From the IMG/VR virus record IMGVR_UViG_3300025133_000003, positions 1 to 61,044 of that record: a DNA stretch of 61,044 nucleotides; one strand, given 5' to 3'. The DNA is from a virus. Below are positions 30,845-41,299 of this stretch, piece after piece (position 1 is the stretch's first letter; each line of letters begins with the position of its first letter). The notes beneath the pieces were generated by a model. The model searched no databases. It was not told the origin of the DNA and saw only the letters and a program-made list of their open reading frames with translations. A program made the translations under genes and the position numbers.

Positions 30845-33800
30845 ATGTCCCGGTTCGACGAACTGGCAGACGAGATCGAGGAGGTTCCTGAGCCCGCTCC
30901 CGAGCCGTCCCGCTTCGACCAGCTTGCTGACGACGACGACTCGTCCGCGGAGTCGTCTCGCTTCGATCAGTTGGTCGACGACGAGCCCAGCCGCTTCGAC
31001 ACCCTTGCCGGTGAGCCCGAGGTCACGCCGGTTGAGCTGACGCCCGAAGAGCCGGAGCCGGAGCCGGAGTGGGAGCATTTCAATCCGCTCATCGCCGCCC
31101 ACACCAGCCACTACCAGGCCCTGGAGCGGATGGAGGCCAAAGACAACCGCACCGACTACGCCAAGTGGAAGGATGCGGTAACCGACGACATGGAGGACGC
31201 CCAGGCCCGGGACTGGGTGCGGGTCCACACGCTGACTGAGGGCCCCGGAAAGGGGATGCTCCTGGTCCGTGATCGGATCGCGATCCGGGACGAGTACATC
31301 GACAAGTACGGCGAGCTGCCGCCGTCGATGCTGGCCCAGCGCCCCCTGCGCCCCGGGGAGCAGCTCCCCCTGGCCAAGACCTTCGACCGCATCGAATTCG
31401 GCGCCACGATGATCGGGTTCGTGAACAAGCGGATGGCGACGGTTGCCCGCCCCATCGCGGCCATCGCCCACGCAACTGCGGACATTCGCTCCCTTGCCGA
31501 GGCGACGCCTCAGGAGCGCTACGCGTTCCTCGACGAGTTCACCGACCAGGACCCCCTCAAGGAGGAGTATCGCTACATCATCGAGCAGCTGAACACCGGG
31601 GTGCCCCGAGAGGAGATCGAGGGCTTCCTCGCGGTCACAGCCAAGTACTTCCTGCCCAACGAGGCCGACCCCTGGGCCGGCACCGGCCGTCCCGACTTCT
31701 ACGGCGACGCCCCCGACGACATCGGCACCGTGTTCCGCCGCGGTGTGGTCGAGCCGCTCATGGAGAAGGAGGCCCAGCTCCACGTCGACAGCCACATCAA
31801 GGGGGCCAAGCTCCTGAAGTTCCTGGCCCCGGACGGGATGCTCCCACAGGGGGTCATCGACCTGGCTGAGATCAGCCCCTCGGACCGCCAGAAGAAGATT
31901 GATGAGACCTGGGGTGGTGGTGAGTACCTCGATGCCCAGCGCGCCGAGGCCCGCCTGCTGACTTCCCAGATTGGTGAGGAGACGTTCAACCCGGCGACGG
32001 CCGAGGCGGCGATGAAGACGCCCGGGGTCATGTTCCGTACGGCCTGGAACGTGGTGGTCGGCAAGGAGGATCAGGGCCTCATCAAGAACCCGATCCCGGC
32101 CCTCAAGGAGGGCGGGGCCGAGCTCCGCGACCTGTGGGAGGGGGCGGCGCGCGAGCGGACCATGCTGCGGCCCACTCGGGTCGAGCGGGTCATGGTGGAG
32201 GGCTCCACGTCGGGGCGGACGCCGACCAACATCGCCCTGTACGGAGCTGACTACTACGGCGGCGGCGGCGGGGCGACGGTCAAGACGGCAGCTGGGGTGA
32301 TGACCGAGGACGGAGCGCGACGCTATACGACCCACCGCGGCGGCACGGTCAGCGACGCGCTCGAAGCTGTCGGCCTGATCCGGACTGCTGAGAAGGGCGA
32401 GGAGGGGGCTCATTGGACTCTCCGCATGCCCGAGGCCCCCGAGGAGCGCACCCACGTGCTCGAGCTGGCCCGGGAGCTGGAGATCGCCTTGGACTCCGCG
32501 ACGGCACGGGCTGGCACCCTGGCCGAGGAGTCGGGCAAGCGCGTCCACGACATCAACCTCCGTCGCCTCGTCAAGATCGACGACGAGGGCGATCTTGTGA
32601 TCGACACGTCCGATCAGGCGATCCGGCTCGCCACCATCCAGGCCCCTGCCAAGAAGCCCTGGCTGAGCAAGGACACCTCGGTCCATGCACCTACCAGCAC
32701 GCTGGGCAAGGCGGTGGAGTCGGCGGTCATGGCCGAGCTCCCCGGGGGAGGCCGGCTGCTCCCCAACTGGGCCATCGGACGCGTCGAGCGTCTGCGTCGA
32801 ACGGTCGGCAAGGGGCGTCCGTACGCGGTTTGGCACAAGAACGAGAAGGGCAAGGATGTCCTCAAGCCGCTGGATGCCGTCGACCTGATCGGCCGGCACG
32901 AGTGGGAGCACATGAAGTCGCTGCGGGACCGCTCCCGCTTCAGCGAGGAGGCGCTGCGAAGCCGCGTCTCGGCTGCGGTGAGCAACCTGATCCAGGGCAC
33001 CGACAGCAAGGCCCAGCGCGAGCTCGTGGCCGACCTTCTGGAGTCCATGGGGCGCAAGCGGCTGCCCAAGTCCGATCTGGCCATGGAGCTTCTCGACGAG
33101 CTGTCCAAGCGCATGGACAAGGCCGTCGAGTGGAAGCCGACCAAGACCAGGGTTGGCGCACGGGGCACCCTGCACGTGGCCCTCGCAGACTTCGACCAAC
33201 TGGTGGCCAAGGGAGCGTCCGAGGCCGATTTGATGGAGCAGCGCCGCAAGATCGCTGACGCTGCCGCCGAGCTCGGAGAGGCAGAAGGTGACCCCGCCCT
33301 GGCCCGGTTCTTCGACCGGGCCGACGACGTGTCCGACGCGGACTTGACTCACCATCGCGACTCGATCGAGGGCGGGGTCCGTCAGCTGTACGGCGAAGGC
33401 GTTGGTGATCTTGGTCGGGTTCCCACGGCCGATGATGCCGTTGCGCGACTTCGCGGCAACTTCGACGGTGACGACGCCCGCTTCGCGGCCAATCTTGAGC
33501 GGTCCCCTCGCAAGATGGAGCGGGAGGGGTTCAAGGCTGTCGAGGGGGGATACGCGCCCATCGACGACGCCTACGTCAAGAAGCTGCGCCGCGAACTGAA
33601 GGACCGCACCAAGCGTCTGAAGAAGTGGGAGCAGCAGGTCGCCAGTACCGGCCGGATCGAGGGCATCGACATCGGGCTCGCCGGCAGCCACAAGACCGTC
33701 CTCAAGGAGGAGCGGCGCACCGTTCAGTTGCGCCTCCCCAACCGGATCGAGGAGGCCAAGAAGTGGGCGCGCGACCACAAGCGCCTTCCGCCTGGGACTC

Positions 33801-36800
33801 CGAAGAAGTCCACCGCCCAGGCGTACATCGAGCTGTTGGACGCCCGCGCCCGCACCTGGGCTGCGGTGACCGGCGGCCGGGTCGATGAGTACTTCTGGAC
33901 GCGGTTCAGCAAGATCGCGGAGTTCGAGGCCTACGACCAGTTCGCGGACGAGGTGGGCCGCGAGACGATGGTCCTGTTCCACGAGGACCAGGTGGGACCG
34001 TGGCTCTACGGGAAGATGGCCGACATGGTTCGTGCCGAGTTCACGGGTGAGGGTCGACGGATGACCCTCACGGCCTGGCGGAACTGGCTGAGCCGCCGCG
34101 GGCTCCAGGTCGAAGGCACCCAGGTCGAAGACCTCCTGAATGCGTGGAGGCGCTCCGGCGTCCATCTTCGCCACAGCCTCGACGTTCTGCGCCGGAACGA
34201 GTCGGCCTTTCGTGCGGGAGACGAGGTTCTTCTCGAGGCCGACGACGAGTGGCTCCGCGAGAACGTCACGCGCCTGGGTTTCGCCGAGCAGGTCAGGTAC
34301 TTGGAGGAGTCCCTGGCTGCTCATAGACGCCCCAGCGATGTGATGCTCCTCGCTCATTTGGACGGGTTCGCCCGTCAGTTGGTGGAGGTCCCGCTCACCG
34401 GCTTTCGTCGCGTCCTTCCCGAAGCGATCCAGAACGCGCCGTTTGAATCGGGATCGCCGGCCCAGTGGCGGCAGTACCTCAAGAAGCAGCGTGGCGCCGG
34501 CCTCAAGCAGGAGGAGCTCGACACCTCGCTGATCGACAGCTACATCGGGAAGCTCTCGCCCGAGGACGCGGCGATGATGGGTCCCGTCAAGTGGACCAAG
34601 GACGATCTGCTGGAGCTGATCGAGCCGCCCGACACGGGCGAGATGATGCGTCGGTCGGACATGGCCCAGACGAATTGGGGCCGGGAGGACTACTTCGACG
34701 AGGTTCTCGAGCTCCCCGGCGGGACCAACTACCGAGAGCTGACCCTGTCCTACAAGGACAACTGGGGACAGCGCTTCGACGCGACGCACTACTGGCCGAA
34801 CCACCCCAACGTCGTGGTCAACATGCGCTTCAACGACCGCGTGATCGACGGCAAGCGGACCCTGTTCATCGAGGAGCTGCAGAGCGACTGGCACCAGGCT
34901 GGTCAGCGGCAGGGGTACCTCAAGCCTGGGGAGACCCAGGAGGGGCTGGAGGAGTGGCTGGCTGGACTGAAGGCCGGGAAGGCCGGGAAGGCCCCTTCTG
35001 ACCTGGCGCTCATGGAGCAGATCGCGGAGCAGGCGCTGGACGGCACCCCGCTGGCTGGCCGACCCGTGCCCGATGCGCCGTGGAAGGGGACGTGGCACCA
35101 GCTCGCGCTGAAGCGGATGGTTCGGCTCGCTGCGGAGGAGGGGTACGACCAGATCGCCTGGACCACGGGGAAGCAGCAGATCGATCGCTACCCCTGGGTG
35201 CAAGAAGGCGCGGGAGCTGCGGGCCTGCGTCAGCACTACGACAAGGTCCTGCCCGGTGCCGCCAAGAAGCTCTACAAGAAGTACGGGGCGACCCCGGCCC
35301 GAATCCAGGCGACAGCAGTTGAGGCGGCGACGGAGGTGCCCCAGCAGCTCCGGGCCCTGAAGCAGACCCTCTCGGCGCAGCCGGTCTGGAGCCAGGGCCA
35401 GCGATCTGATCTCCATCAGGTACTGCAGCTCATGGGGGACGAATATCGCCTCGCGAAAATGGCCCAAGAGACGGGGCTCGAGGGCGAGATCACCCTTGCC
35501 CTCCTCCTTGACGCCGCCCGACGGCGAGCCCCACGCGCCAGCGAAATGGTGATTGGCGAGATTCGGTCACGGGTCACCCGCCCCGACCGGCTCGCGGAGC
35601 TTGGCATCGAGGTGCCGATTGATGGGCATGCCATGCCCATCACGCCGGAGCTCCGCGCCGCCGTCATGGAGGGGCAGGCGCTGTTCCAGAAGGGTCCCAA
35701 GGGCGAGGCCCGTGGCGCTGTGGCCTTCGTGGCCGACCAGGACGGCAAGGCGGTCATCGCGGCGTTCAAGGGCTCCAAGGACGTCTCCACCCTGGCCCAC
35801 GAGCTGGGCCACGTCTTCCGCCGCGATCTCGGCGTCGGGGATCAGCGCCTTGCGGACAAGTGGGTCACGGACAAACTGGGCAAGAAGGCGATCGAGGACG
35901 GCAAGTGGAGCCGCGAGGCCGAGGAGATGTTTGCCGATGGCTTCGTGCGCTGGCTCCGCGAGGGCAAGGTCCCCATCGAGGGGTTGAAGGATCTGTTCAT
36001 CAACTTCGGGCACTGGCTCAAGAGCTTGTACTCAGCGGCCATGGTCCGCGGCCTCGCCGAGCCCAACAAGGACCTCGAGGAGGTCTTTGGCCGACTCTTC
36101 GACCCCGACCAGGCGTACGACCAGCTGCGGCCTCTGGCCGAGGGTGGGGCCCCTTTGAGCAAGGCGCAGGGCACCCGTGGGCTGCACCGGATGCAGCGCG
36201 CCAGCGGCGGCGGCATCAAGATGGAGAAGGTCCCGGGCAAGGCCGCCCCCAAGGGGGTTCCGCGCTTTCCCAACGGTGAGATCCCCGCTGCTGCCGCTGG
36301 ACGACCTCTTGACGCTTGGGCCAGCGATATCGCTGCCAAGGGGGTCCAGGGGAAGACCAACGCCGAGCTTCTCAAGTCCGACACCTACAACCCGCAGGCC
36401 GTGGGCGAGGCGCTGCAGGAGAGCTACCTCGAGCTGCTCGATCGTCAGGCCAGCAAGGCCCAGGAGGTCCGCAACGTCATCCGCGAGCTGACCTCCGACA
36501 TGGACGCCAACTTCCCTGGCGTTGGAGACCGCTACGAACTGGAGGCGCTGCGGAAGGTCGGCCAGGAGATCGACGACGTGCTGGCGCGGGTGGATGCGTT
36601 CAAGGCCGAGGACGAGCTTCTGGACGCCTACGCCGCCGCCTCGGTGTCCGACGTCCGTACGGCTGCGCGCGCTGTCGGCACGGACGCCAAGGTGCCCGAC
36701 GAGCTGCGCCCCATCGTGGACCAGGCCCGCCAGTTCTTTGACGGCATGTACGACGAGCTCAAGAAGTCCGGGGCCTTGCCCGACTGGTGGACCAAGGAGG

Positions 36801-39592
36801 TCTTCTTCGAGCGGATGCGGGTCGGCGGGTACGTCCACCACATGCTCTCGGAGCAGGCGCAGCTCAAGATGGGGCAGCTGAAGACGAAGTACCGGGGGGC
36901 CGAGCTCGACACGCGGATCCGGGCCACGATGCACCGCGGCCACACGGGAACCCTGGCCGAGAACAACGAGCGGGTTCGGCGCGAGATCGGCGCGATGATC
37001 CTTGAGTCGGCCCAGGGCATCAGCAAGCCCACCGACGCCCAGCTGGCCGATGTCATCAAGGCCAACGGCCTCGATCAGATCCAGTGGTTTGAGCGGGACC
37101 TCGCGACGATCATGCTGGAGTACGGCAACCAGGTGGCCGGCACGGTCACCAACCGCGCGTTCCTCAAGCGGATGGAGGCCGCGTTCCCCCAGGGCGACTA
37201 CTTCAGTCGGCTGGCGGGCGACTCCATCCGGGATCCGGCCAAGCTGAAGCCGGGGGAGCGGATGGTTCCCCGGGACCACCGCAAGTACACCCTGGTGGAT
37301 GTGGACACGATGGCCGCGGAGCAGGGCTTCCGACGCCTGAGCGGGGTGGAGCGCCTCAAGAGCGTCATGGGTCACGAGCGGGTGTGGGACGGCTGGAACA
37401 AGTACCGCGACGAGATCCAGAAGCTCCTCGTCGGGATGCCCCCGGGCCCTGGTCGCAAGTCGGCGCTGATGGACTTCCTGCGGCGCAATGGAGTCCCGAT
37501 CGACAACCGCATCGCGGACGAGGCTGAGCTCATCGTCCAACGGGACGTCTATCTGCCGACCGCCATCGTTTCGCTGTTGGAGGAGGAGGGGAAGGGCTAC
37601 TTCCGCGGCCTCCACGGGCAGATCGACGGCTTCGACGATATGACCACCTTCTTCAAGACGATGGTCACCGTGCTCCACTGGGCCTTTGTGGGGCGCAACG
37701 CCTCGTCGAATGTGCTGCAGAGCCTGCTCGTGGGCGGTCGCGAGAGCATCAACAGCATTCCCAAGGCGATGGGTCTGATGATGGCCCCGGACCATCAGGT
37801 GATCCGCTTCGGCCGGCAGGAGCTGACCGCCAAGGAGTGGCGCCAGCTGATGCGTGATCGGGGAGTTCTCACCGACAACATCGTGATGGCTGACATCGAC
37901 ACGCTGGACACGGCCTCGCGGGTGAACGTCCCGCGCGCGGCGAAGGCCGCTGCGCTTGGGGCGGGAGCCGGAACGATCCTCGGCCAGAAGTCGGGAGACG
38001 AGGACGATCCGCTGTCCGGCAGCCGCAACGCCTTGGTTGGGTTCCTGATGGGCTCGCTCGGCGGAACGGCGCTGTCGGCGGGATTCGACGTGTACTCGCG
38101 GTCGGCTACGAAGGTTCTCGCCAAGGAGGCGGGGATCACCGAGGCCATGGCGGCGCTCAAGGCGGGCGACCGCCGCGCCGCTGGCGAATACCTCCGGGGC
38201 AACATCGGCAAGCTCAAGGACAAGAAGACCTGGGGAGCCGCGTTCGACCAGTGGCTGGACGACGTTGGACTGGACAAGCCGGGGGGCATGTCCGTCCGGC
38301 AGGCTCGCAAGGAGGGGCTCCTCACCTTGAAGGGTCCCGCCAAGCGGGCCAGTCGGCTCGGAGCTGCGTCGGGCTCTACGGTGGGGACCGCCGTCGCCGT
38401 CAAGACGTTCAGCCCGGTGTCGGGCGCTGCTGCGGGAGCAGTGGCCGCGGGCGCGACGGGTGGGACGCAGATGATGCTCGAGGGCGCCGTCATCGCCGCC
38501 GGCCACCTCAACCGCCAGGTCGAGAACCAAGCCCGCATCGCCAACTTCATCACCGGGATGGAGTCTGGGATCGGGGTCGACGCCTCAGTGGCTCAGGTCA
38601 ACCGCGCCCTCTTCGATTACGGCGACCTCACGCCCTTCGAGCGCTACGTCGCAAAACGCGTATTTCCGTTTTGGGTTTGGAGCTCCCGCAACGTCCAGCT
38701 GCAGGCCTATCTGCTCAAGAACAAGCCGGGTCGATACGCCCTGATGAGCCGGATGCTCAACGCCTCGATGAAGGACGCCTTGGAGCCTGAGGACATCGCG
38801 CTGGTGCCCCACCATCTGCGGTGGCGGTTCGTCATGTCCGTGGGGCCCGCGAAGCTGGCTGCGGGCCTGGGCCTTCCGATCGAAGACTTCGTCGATCTCT
38901 TCCGCACGACCGGAATGGACACCGGCAACGTGCTCACGCGCCACCCCGGCCTGGCCAGCCGCCTCAGTCCCTCCGTCATGGTGGCTCTGCAGTACCTCTC
39001 GGAGCACCACCTGTACTACGACAAGGAGATCGGGGAGATCCGCAACGCCCGGGATCTGAAGCACCTGCCCGACCTGTTCAAGGAGTACGTGGGCTACTAC
39101 GAGTTCACCGACCAGTTCGGAAACAAGCGGGTCGAAGTGGGCGACTTCAACGGCGACGGCGAGAAGGACAGCGAGGACGCGGCGAAGCTCGGGGCGCACC
39201 GCATGTTCCTGCTCAAGAGCTTCCCGGGCTGGCGGCTCGTTTCAGAGCTGAACAAGGCGCTTCTGACCGAGGCCCGGTCCGGTGTTCAGTCGGCCAGTTC
39301 GGATGTGGACGTTCAGACCCCCACGCAGCGGCGGCTGGGAGTGTCCTCTGGAATCAAGGTCTACGACCTCGAGACAGCCGTGGACCCGGACACGGGGGAG
39401 CCTGATCTGGCGCTCGCCAAGGCCCGGGTCTTCCTGCGGTGGGAGCAGGAGCAGCGCAAGTGGTTGAGCAAGGAGGTGGACGGGTTTGAGATCACGGTGC
39501 TGCCCAAGGAGCTGCAGGACCCCACCCAGCCGCCCCGCCCCAATCCCCGCCGCCGGATGCGGGACGCCCGCGAGGCGGAAGGTTTCCGCTAG
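30845..39592 (+). CDS. Giant polyvalent virion protein (2,915 aa) with zincin motif
   Basis: A single frame of 8.75 kb. It opens with four SRFDxLA(D/G/V) repeats at about residues 2, 22, 38 and 49. Around 1295-1430 it has YRELTLSYKDNW, LFIEELQSDWHQ and TWHQLALKRMVRLAAEEGYD. These, with ITPELRAAVMEGQALFQ (about 1600), are hallmarks of large polyvalent phage proteins thought to be packaged and injected. HELGH (about 1651-1655) followed by EEMFADGF (about 1692) is a metallopeptidase signature. Hydrophobic Gly/Ala segments lie near 2367, 2395-2420 and 2515-2540, PFWVWSSRN near 2607, and a calcium-binding-type DFNGDGEKDSED near 2766. It probably enters the host with the DNA, with several activities on one chain; only the protease-like site is explicit. 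Confidence 0.85.
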   Translation: MSRFDELADEIEEVPEPAPEPSRFDQLADDDDSSAESSRFDQLVDDEPSRFDTLAGEPEVTPVELTPEEPEPEPEWEHFNPLIAAHTSHYQALERMEAKDNRTDYAKWKDAVTDDMEDAQARDWVRVHTLTEGPGKGMLLVRDRIAIRDEYIDKYGELPPSMLAQRPLRPGEQLPLAKTFDRIEFGATMIGFVNKRMATVARPIAAIAHATADIRSLAEATPQERYAFLDEFTDQDPLKEEYRYIIEQLNTGVPREEIEGFLAVTAKYFLPNEADPWAGTGRPDFYGDAPDDIGTVFRRGVVEPLMEKEAQLHVDSHIKGAKLLKFLAPDGMLPQGVIDLAEISPSDRQKKIDETWGGGEYLDAQRAEARLLTSQIGEETFNPATAEAAMKTPGVMFRTAWNVVVGKEDQGLIKNPIPALKEGGAELRDLWEGAARERTMLRPTRVERVMVEGSTSGRTPTNIALYGADYYGGGGGATVKTAAGVMTEDGARRYTTHRGGTVSDALEAVGLIRTAEKGEEGAHWTLRMPEAPEERTHVLELARELEIALDSATARAGTLAEESGKRVHDINLRRLVKIDDEGDLVIDTSDQAIRLATIQAPAKKPWLSKDTSVHAPTSTLGKAVESAVMAELPGGGRLLPNWAIGRVERLRRTVGKGRPYAVWHKNEKGKDVLKPLDAVDLIGRHEWEHMKSLRDRSRFSEEALRSRVSAAVSNLIQGTDSKAQRELVADLLESMGRKRLPKSDLAMELLDELSKRMDKAVEWKPTKTRVGARGTLHVALADFDQLVAKGASEADLMEQRRKIADAAAELGEAEGDPALARFFDRADDVSDADLTHHRDSIEGGVRQLYGEGVGDLGRVPTADDAVARLRGNFDGDDARFAANLERSPRKMEREGFKAVEGGYAPIDDAYVKKLRRELKDRTKRLKKWEQQVASTGRIEGIDIGLAGSHKTVLKEERRTVQLRLPNRIEEAKKWARDHKRLPPGTPKKSTAQAYIELLDARARTWAAVTGGRVDEYFWTRFSKIAEFEAYDQFADEVGRETMVLFHEDQVGPWLYGKMADMVRAEFTGEGRRMTLTAWRNWLSRRGLQVEGTQVEDLLNAWRRSGVHLRHSLDVLRRNESAFRAGDEVLLEADDEWLRENVTRLGFAEQVRYLEESLAAHRRPSDVMLLAHLDGFARQLVEVPLTGFRRVLPEAIQNAPFESGSPAQWRQYLKKQRGAGLKQEELDTSLIDSYIGKLSPEDAAMMGPVKWTKDDLLELIEPPDTGEMMRRSDMAQTNWGREDYFDEVLELPGGTNYRELTLSYKDNWGQRFDATHYWPNHPNVVVNMRFNDRVIDGKRTLFIEELQSDWHQAGQRQGYLKPGETQEGLEEWLAGLKAGKAGKAPSDLALMEQIAEQALDGTPLAGRPVPDAPWKGTWHQLALKRMVRLAAEEGYDQIAWTTGKQQIDRYPWVQEGAGAAGLRQHYDKVLPGAAKKLYKKYGATPARIQATAVEAATEVPQQLRALKQTLSAQPVWSQGQRSDLHQVLQLMGDEYRLAKMAQETGLEGEITLALLLDAARRRAPRASEMVIGEIRSRVTRPDRLAELGIEVPIDGHAMPITPELRAAVMEGQALFQKGPKGEARGAVAFVADQDGKAVIAAFKGSKDVSTLAHELGHVFRRDLGVGDQRLADKWVTDKLGKKAIEDGKWSREAEEMFADGFVRWLREGKVPIEGLKDLFINFGHWLKSLYSAAMVRGLAEPNKDLEEVFGRLFDPDQAYDQLRPLAEGGAPLSKAQGTRGLHRMQRASGGGIKMEKVPGKAAPKGVPRFPNGEIPAAAAGRPLDAWASDIAAKGVQGKTNAELLKSDTYNPQAVGEALQESYLELLDRQASKAQEVRNVIRELTSDMDANFPGVGDRYELEALRKVGQEIDDVLARVDAFKAEDELLDAYAAASVSDVRTAARAVGTDAKVPDELRPIVDQARQFFDGMYDELKKSGALPDWWTKEVFFERMRVGGYVHHMLSEQAQLKMGQLKTKYRGAELDTRIRATMHRGHTGTLAENNERVRREIGAMILESAQGISKPTDAQLADVIKANGLDQIQWFERDLATIMLEYGNQVAGTVTNRAFLKRMEAAFPQGDYFSRLAGDSIRDPAKLKPGERMVPRDHRKYTLVDVDTMAAEQGFRRLSGVERLKSVMGHERVWDGWNKYRDEIQKLLVGMPPGPGRKSALMDFLRRNGVPIDNRIADEAELIVQRDVYLPTAIVSLLEEEGKGYFRGLHGQIDGFDDMTTFFKTMVTVLHWAFVGRNASSNVLQSLLVGGRESINSIPKAMGLMMAPDHQVIRFGRQELTAKEWRQLMRDRGVLTDNIVMADIDTLDTASRVNVPRAAKAAALGAGAGTILGQKSGDEDDPLSGSRNALVGFLMGSLGGTALSAGFDVYSRSATKVLAKEAGITEAMAALKAGDRRAAGEYLRGNIGKLKDKKTWGAAFDQWLDDVGLDKPGGMSVRQARKEGLLTLKGPAKRASRLGAASGSTVGTAVAVKTFSPVSGAAAGAVAAGATGGTQMMLEGAVIAAGHLNRQVENQARIANFITGMESGIGVDASVAQVNRALFDYGDLTPFERYVAKRVFPFWVWSSRNVQLQAYLLKNKPGRYALMSRMLNASMKDALEPEDIALVPHHLRWRFVMSVGPAKLAAGLGLPIEDFVDLFRTTGMDTGNVLTRHPGLASRLSPSVMVALQYLSEHHLYYDKEIGEIRNARDLKHLPDLFKEYVGYYEFTDQFGNKRVEVGDFNGDGEKDSEDAAKLGAHRMFLLKSFPGWRLVSELNKALLTEARSGVQSASSDVDVQTPTQRRLGVSSGIKVYDLETAVDPDTGEPDLALAKARVFLRWEQEQRKWLSKEVDGFEITVLPKELQDPTQPPRPNPRRRMRDAREAEGFR

Positions 39593-39721
39593 CTGATTCG
39601 CATAGGCGTCGCAGTACCCTTTTTCGCGGCGTCTTTCTATTGCTGGAGCACCCCCGTAGACCCACCGACCGCCCGTAATCCGCTGGGCGCAAGGACAAGG
39701 GGCTGGGGAGCGGAGGCCCCC
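39593..39721 (+). other. Intergenic segment
   Basis: 129 bp between the giant gene and the distal tail genes. It contains a CCCTTTTTC run and ends in GGAGCGGAGG, a ribosome binding region. There is no clear hairpin terminator; a promoter is possible but not identifiable. Confidence 0.3.
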
Positions 39722-40123
39722 ATGGCCTACACCAGCAAGCCCGTTTATCGCAGCTCGGACGATCTGAGCCTCACCGGCTCCTTCACCGCTGCGACCGAGC
39801 TCCTCCCAGCGCAGCCCCTGCTCCTGGGAACCGACGCGATCACCAACAACAAGATGGCGTACTACGGGCTCCGGGTCCGCAAGACGGCGGGTGGCGCCAG
39901 CACCGACACGTTCCGGGTGTACCGGGGCGGCACGGCGGCAGCCCCGACGAACCTCTGCCACGAGTTCGACGTCACGTGGACGGGCAACGACGAGGAGGCG
40001 TACGACCAGATCGGGATCCCTGCGCCGCTGGACGGGGCCCTGCTCGTCACGGGCGAATCCACCGTCGGGGCCCCGACGACCCACACCTTCACCGTCAACG
40101 CCGACCTTCAGGGCATTGCCTGA
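39722..40123 (+). CDS. Structural beta protein
   Basis: Encodes 133 residues with only strand-forming sequence (LSLTGSFTAATELLPAQPLLLG; YYGLRVRKTAGGASTDTFRVYRGG; TTHTFTVNADLQG). It is similar in style to capsid decoration or fibre proteins. Its stop overlaps the next ATG (TGATG). Confidence 0.6.
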   Translation: MAYTSKPVYRSSDDLSLTGSFTAATELLPAQPLLLGTDAITNNKMAYYGLRVRKTAGGASTDTFRVYRGGTAAAPTNLCHEFDVTWTGNDEEAYDQIGIPAPLDGALLVTGESTVGAPTTHTFTVNADLQGIA

Positions 40124-40872
40124 TGGCGACGGCCACTCGGCAGTTTCCACTCCCCGCTGGCGGGGCCGGCGGCGCCTCCGGCACGTCCCAGACGTCCCTG
40201 GACCTCACGCCGTCGGTGAACGTCACCTACACCGAGTCCGGCGGGGTGCTCTCGGGAACGGGCGGGATCTTCGACGGCTGGTCGGTGGCCGGCTGGAGCG
40301 ACTTCACCTCGCTCATCGAATACGACACGGGCCACGTCGAATGGATCATCTCCCTGGCTGGGGATCAGCGGGTGGGCGTGGCTCATGCGACGCTGAACAC
40401 GTGCCCGCAGATCTACCTCCCGGACCTCGCCGTGGGCGACCTCACCTTGGACGTCAAGTTCTCAGCCACCGCCGTCGGTGCGAATGACGTGAACTTCAAT
40501 GTTGGCGCATGGAGTCCCGCGACGACGGGAACGCAGACCCACGGGATCCTCAACAACTTCCAGTGGAGCACCACGAACGGTCGGTGGAACGCCTACGCGA
40601 CCGCGCGCAACGGGCGGCTCACGACACAGCAGGGCAGCGACAAGGCGTGGGCGACGCAGCGGTGGGGGCGCATTTCCCGCACCGACCACGACGTCACGTT
40701 TGCGGAGAAGCTCGACGACGGCGACGCCTGGACGGAGATCGAGGAGAACGAGTGGGACCATGCCGGGGGCTCTGTTCGGCTCGGCTTCCTGTTCGGTGGA
40801 AACGGCACCACGGGAACGCTCCGCATCTACAAGGTCGCGGGCGCTTACTACTCCTCGGACGACCTCGCATGA
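40123..40872 (+). CDS. Probable receptor-interaction beta-sandwich protein
   Basis: Encodes 249 residues, Gly/Thr/Trp-rich beta structure resembling a concanavalin/LamG-type sandwich (GIFDGWSVAGWSDFTSLIEYDTGHVEWIISLAGD; NVNFNVGAWSP-like strands; WGRISRTDHDVTFAEKLDDGDAWTEIEEN). Such domains are common at fibre tips and bind glycans. No catalytic site was seen. Overlapping stops and starts tie it to both neighbours. Confidence 0.6.
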   Translation: MATATRQFPLPAGGAGGASGTSQTSLDLTPSVNVTYTESGGVLSGTGGIFDGWSVAGWSDFTSLIEYDTGHVEWIISLAGDQRVGVAHATLNTCPQIYLPDLAVGDLTLDVKFSATAVGANDVNFNVGAWSPATTGTQTHGILNNFQWSTTNGRWNAYATARNGRLTTQQGSDKAWATQRWGRISRTDHDVTFAEKLDDGDAWTEIEENEWDHAGGSVRLGFLFGGNGTTGTLRIYKVAGAYYSSDDLA

Positions 40873-41048
40873 CGCCCGAAGACCTCGACGCCATGCTCGC
40901 GGTGCTCTCCCTGACGGCCGAGGAGGTTCTCAAGATCTCGGGCTTGGAGGAGCAGGGCGGGGCCTACCGCAAGTACACGCTCTACAGCCCCGAGGGCGAG
41001 CCCCTGGGCACCTGTGAGTACCGTAACGGTGAGTGGGCCGCGCTCTGA
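40869..41048 (+). CDS. Small acidic protein, 59 aa
   Basis: ATG overlaps the previous TGA (ATGA), and its stop overlaps the next ATG. A helical N-terminal half (PEDLDAMLAVLSLTAEEVLKIS) is followed by a beta hairpin (AYRKYTLYSPEGEPLGTCEYRNGEW). It may be a chaperone or tip protein of the preceding tail gene. Confidence 0.55.
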   Translation: MTPEDLDAMLAVLSLTAEEVLKISGLEEQGGAYRKYTLYSPEGEPLGTCEYRNGEWAAL

Positions 41049-41299
41049 TGGACGCCACCCCCTCGCTCAGCCAGCCCATGCAGGCCCCGCAGCCCGACGT
41101 CGCCGTCGCGGTGCTGGAGACCCGCGTCTCCACCATGGAGATCGGCGTCAAGGAGCTGCGCGAGGAGCTGCGGACCGACTTCAAGGAGCTGAGCAAGGAG
41201 GTCAAGCACCTGGGGGCCCGCATGGCCCGCGCCGCCGGCGTCGGCCTGGTCGTCGCCGTGTTCATCATCCCGGTGCTGCAGAAGGCGGGGATCCTCTGA
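41048..41299 (+). CDS. Coiled-coil plus C-terminal membrane anchor (XhlA/holin-accessory-like)
   Basis: Encodes 83 residues: a disordered Pro-rich start, an amphipathic helix (VAVLETRVSTMEIGVKELREELRTDFKELSKEVKHL), then one transmembrane helix (AGVGLVVAVFIIPVLQKAG) at the very C-terminus. This is the layout of haemolysin XhlA-like phage lysis proteins. It directly precedes the endolysin with a TGATG overlap. Confidence 0.65.
   Translation: MDATPSLSQPMQAPQPDVAVAVLETRVSTMEIGVKELREELRTDFKELSKEVKHLGARMARAAGVGLVVAVFIIPVLQKAGIL

Noticed and set aside
30824-35467. Very long open frame on the minus strand opposite the giant protein gene (and similar ones at 36032-38530, 28231-30846, 20220-21833, 10222-11865).
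   Set aside because: They are antisense shadows created by strong third-position GC bias; they lack ribosome sites and gene-like composition, and the plus-strand genes have recognisable domains.
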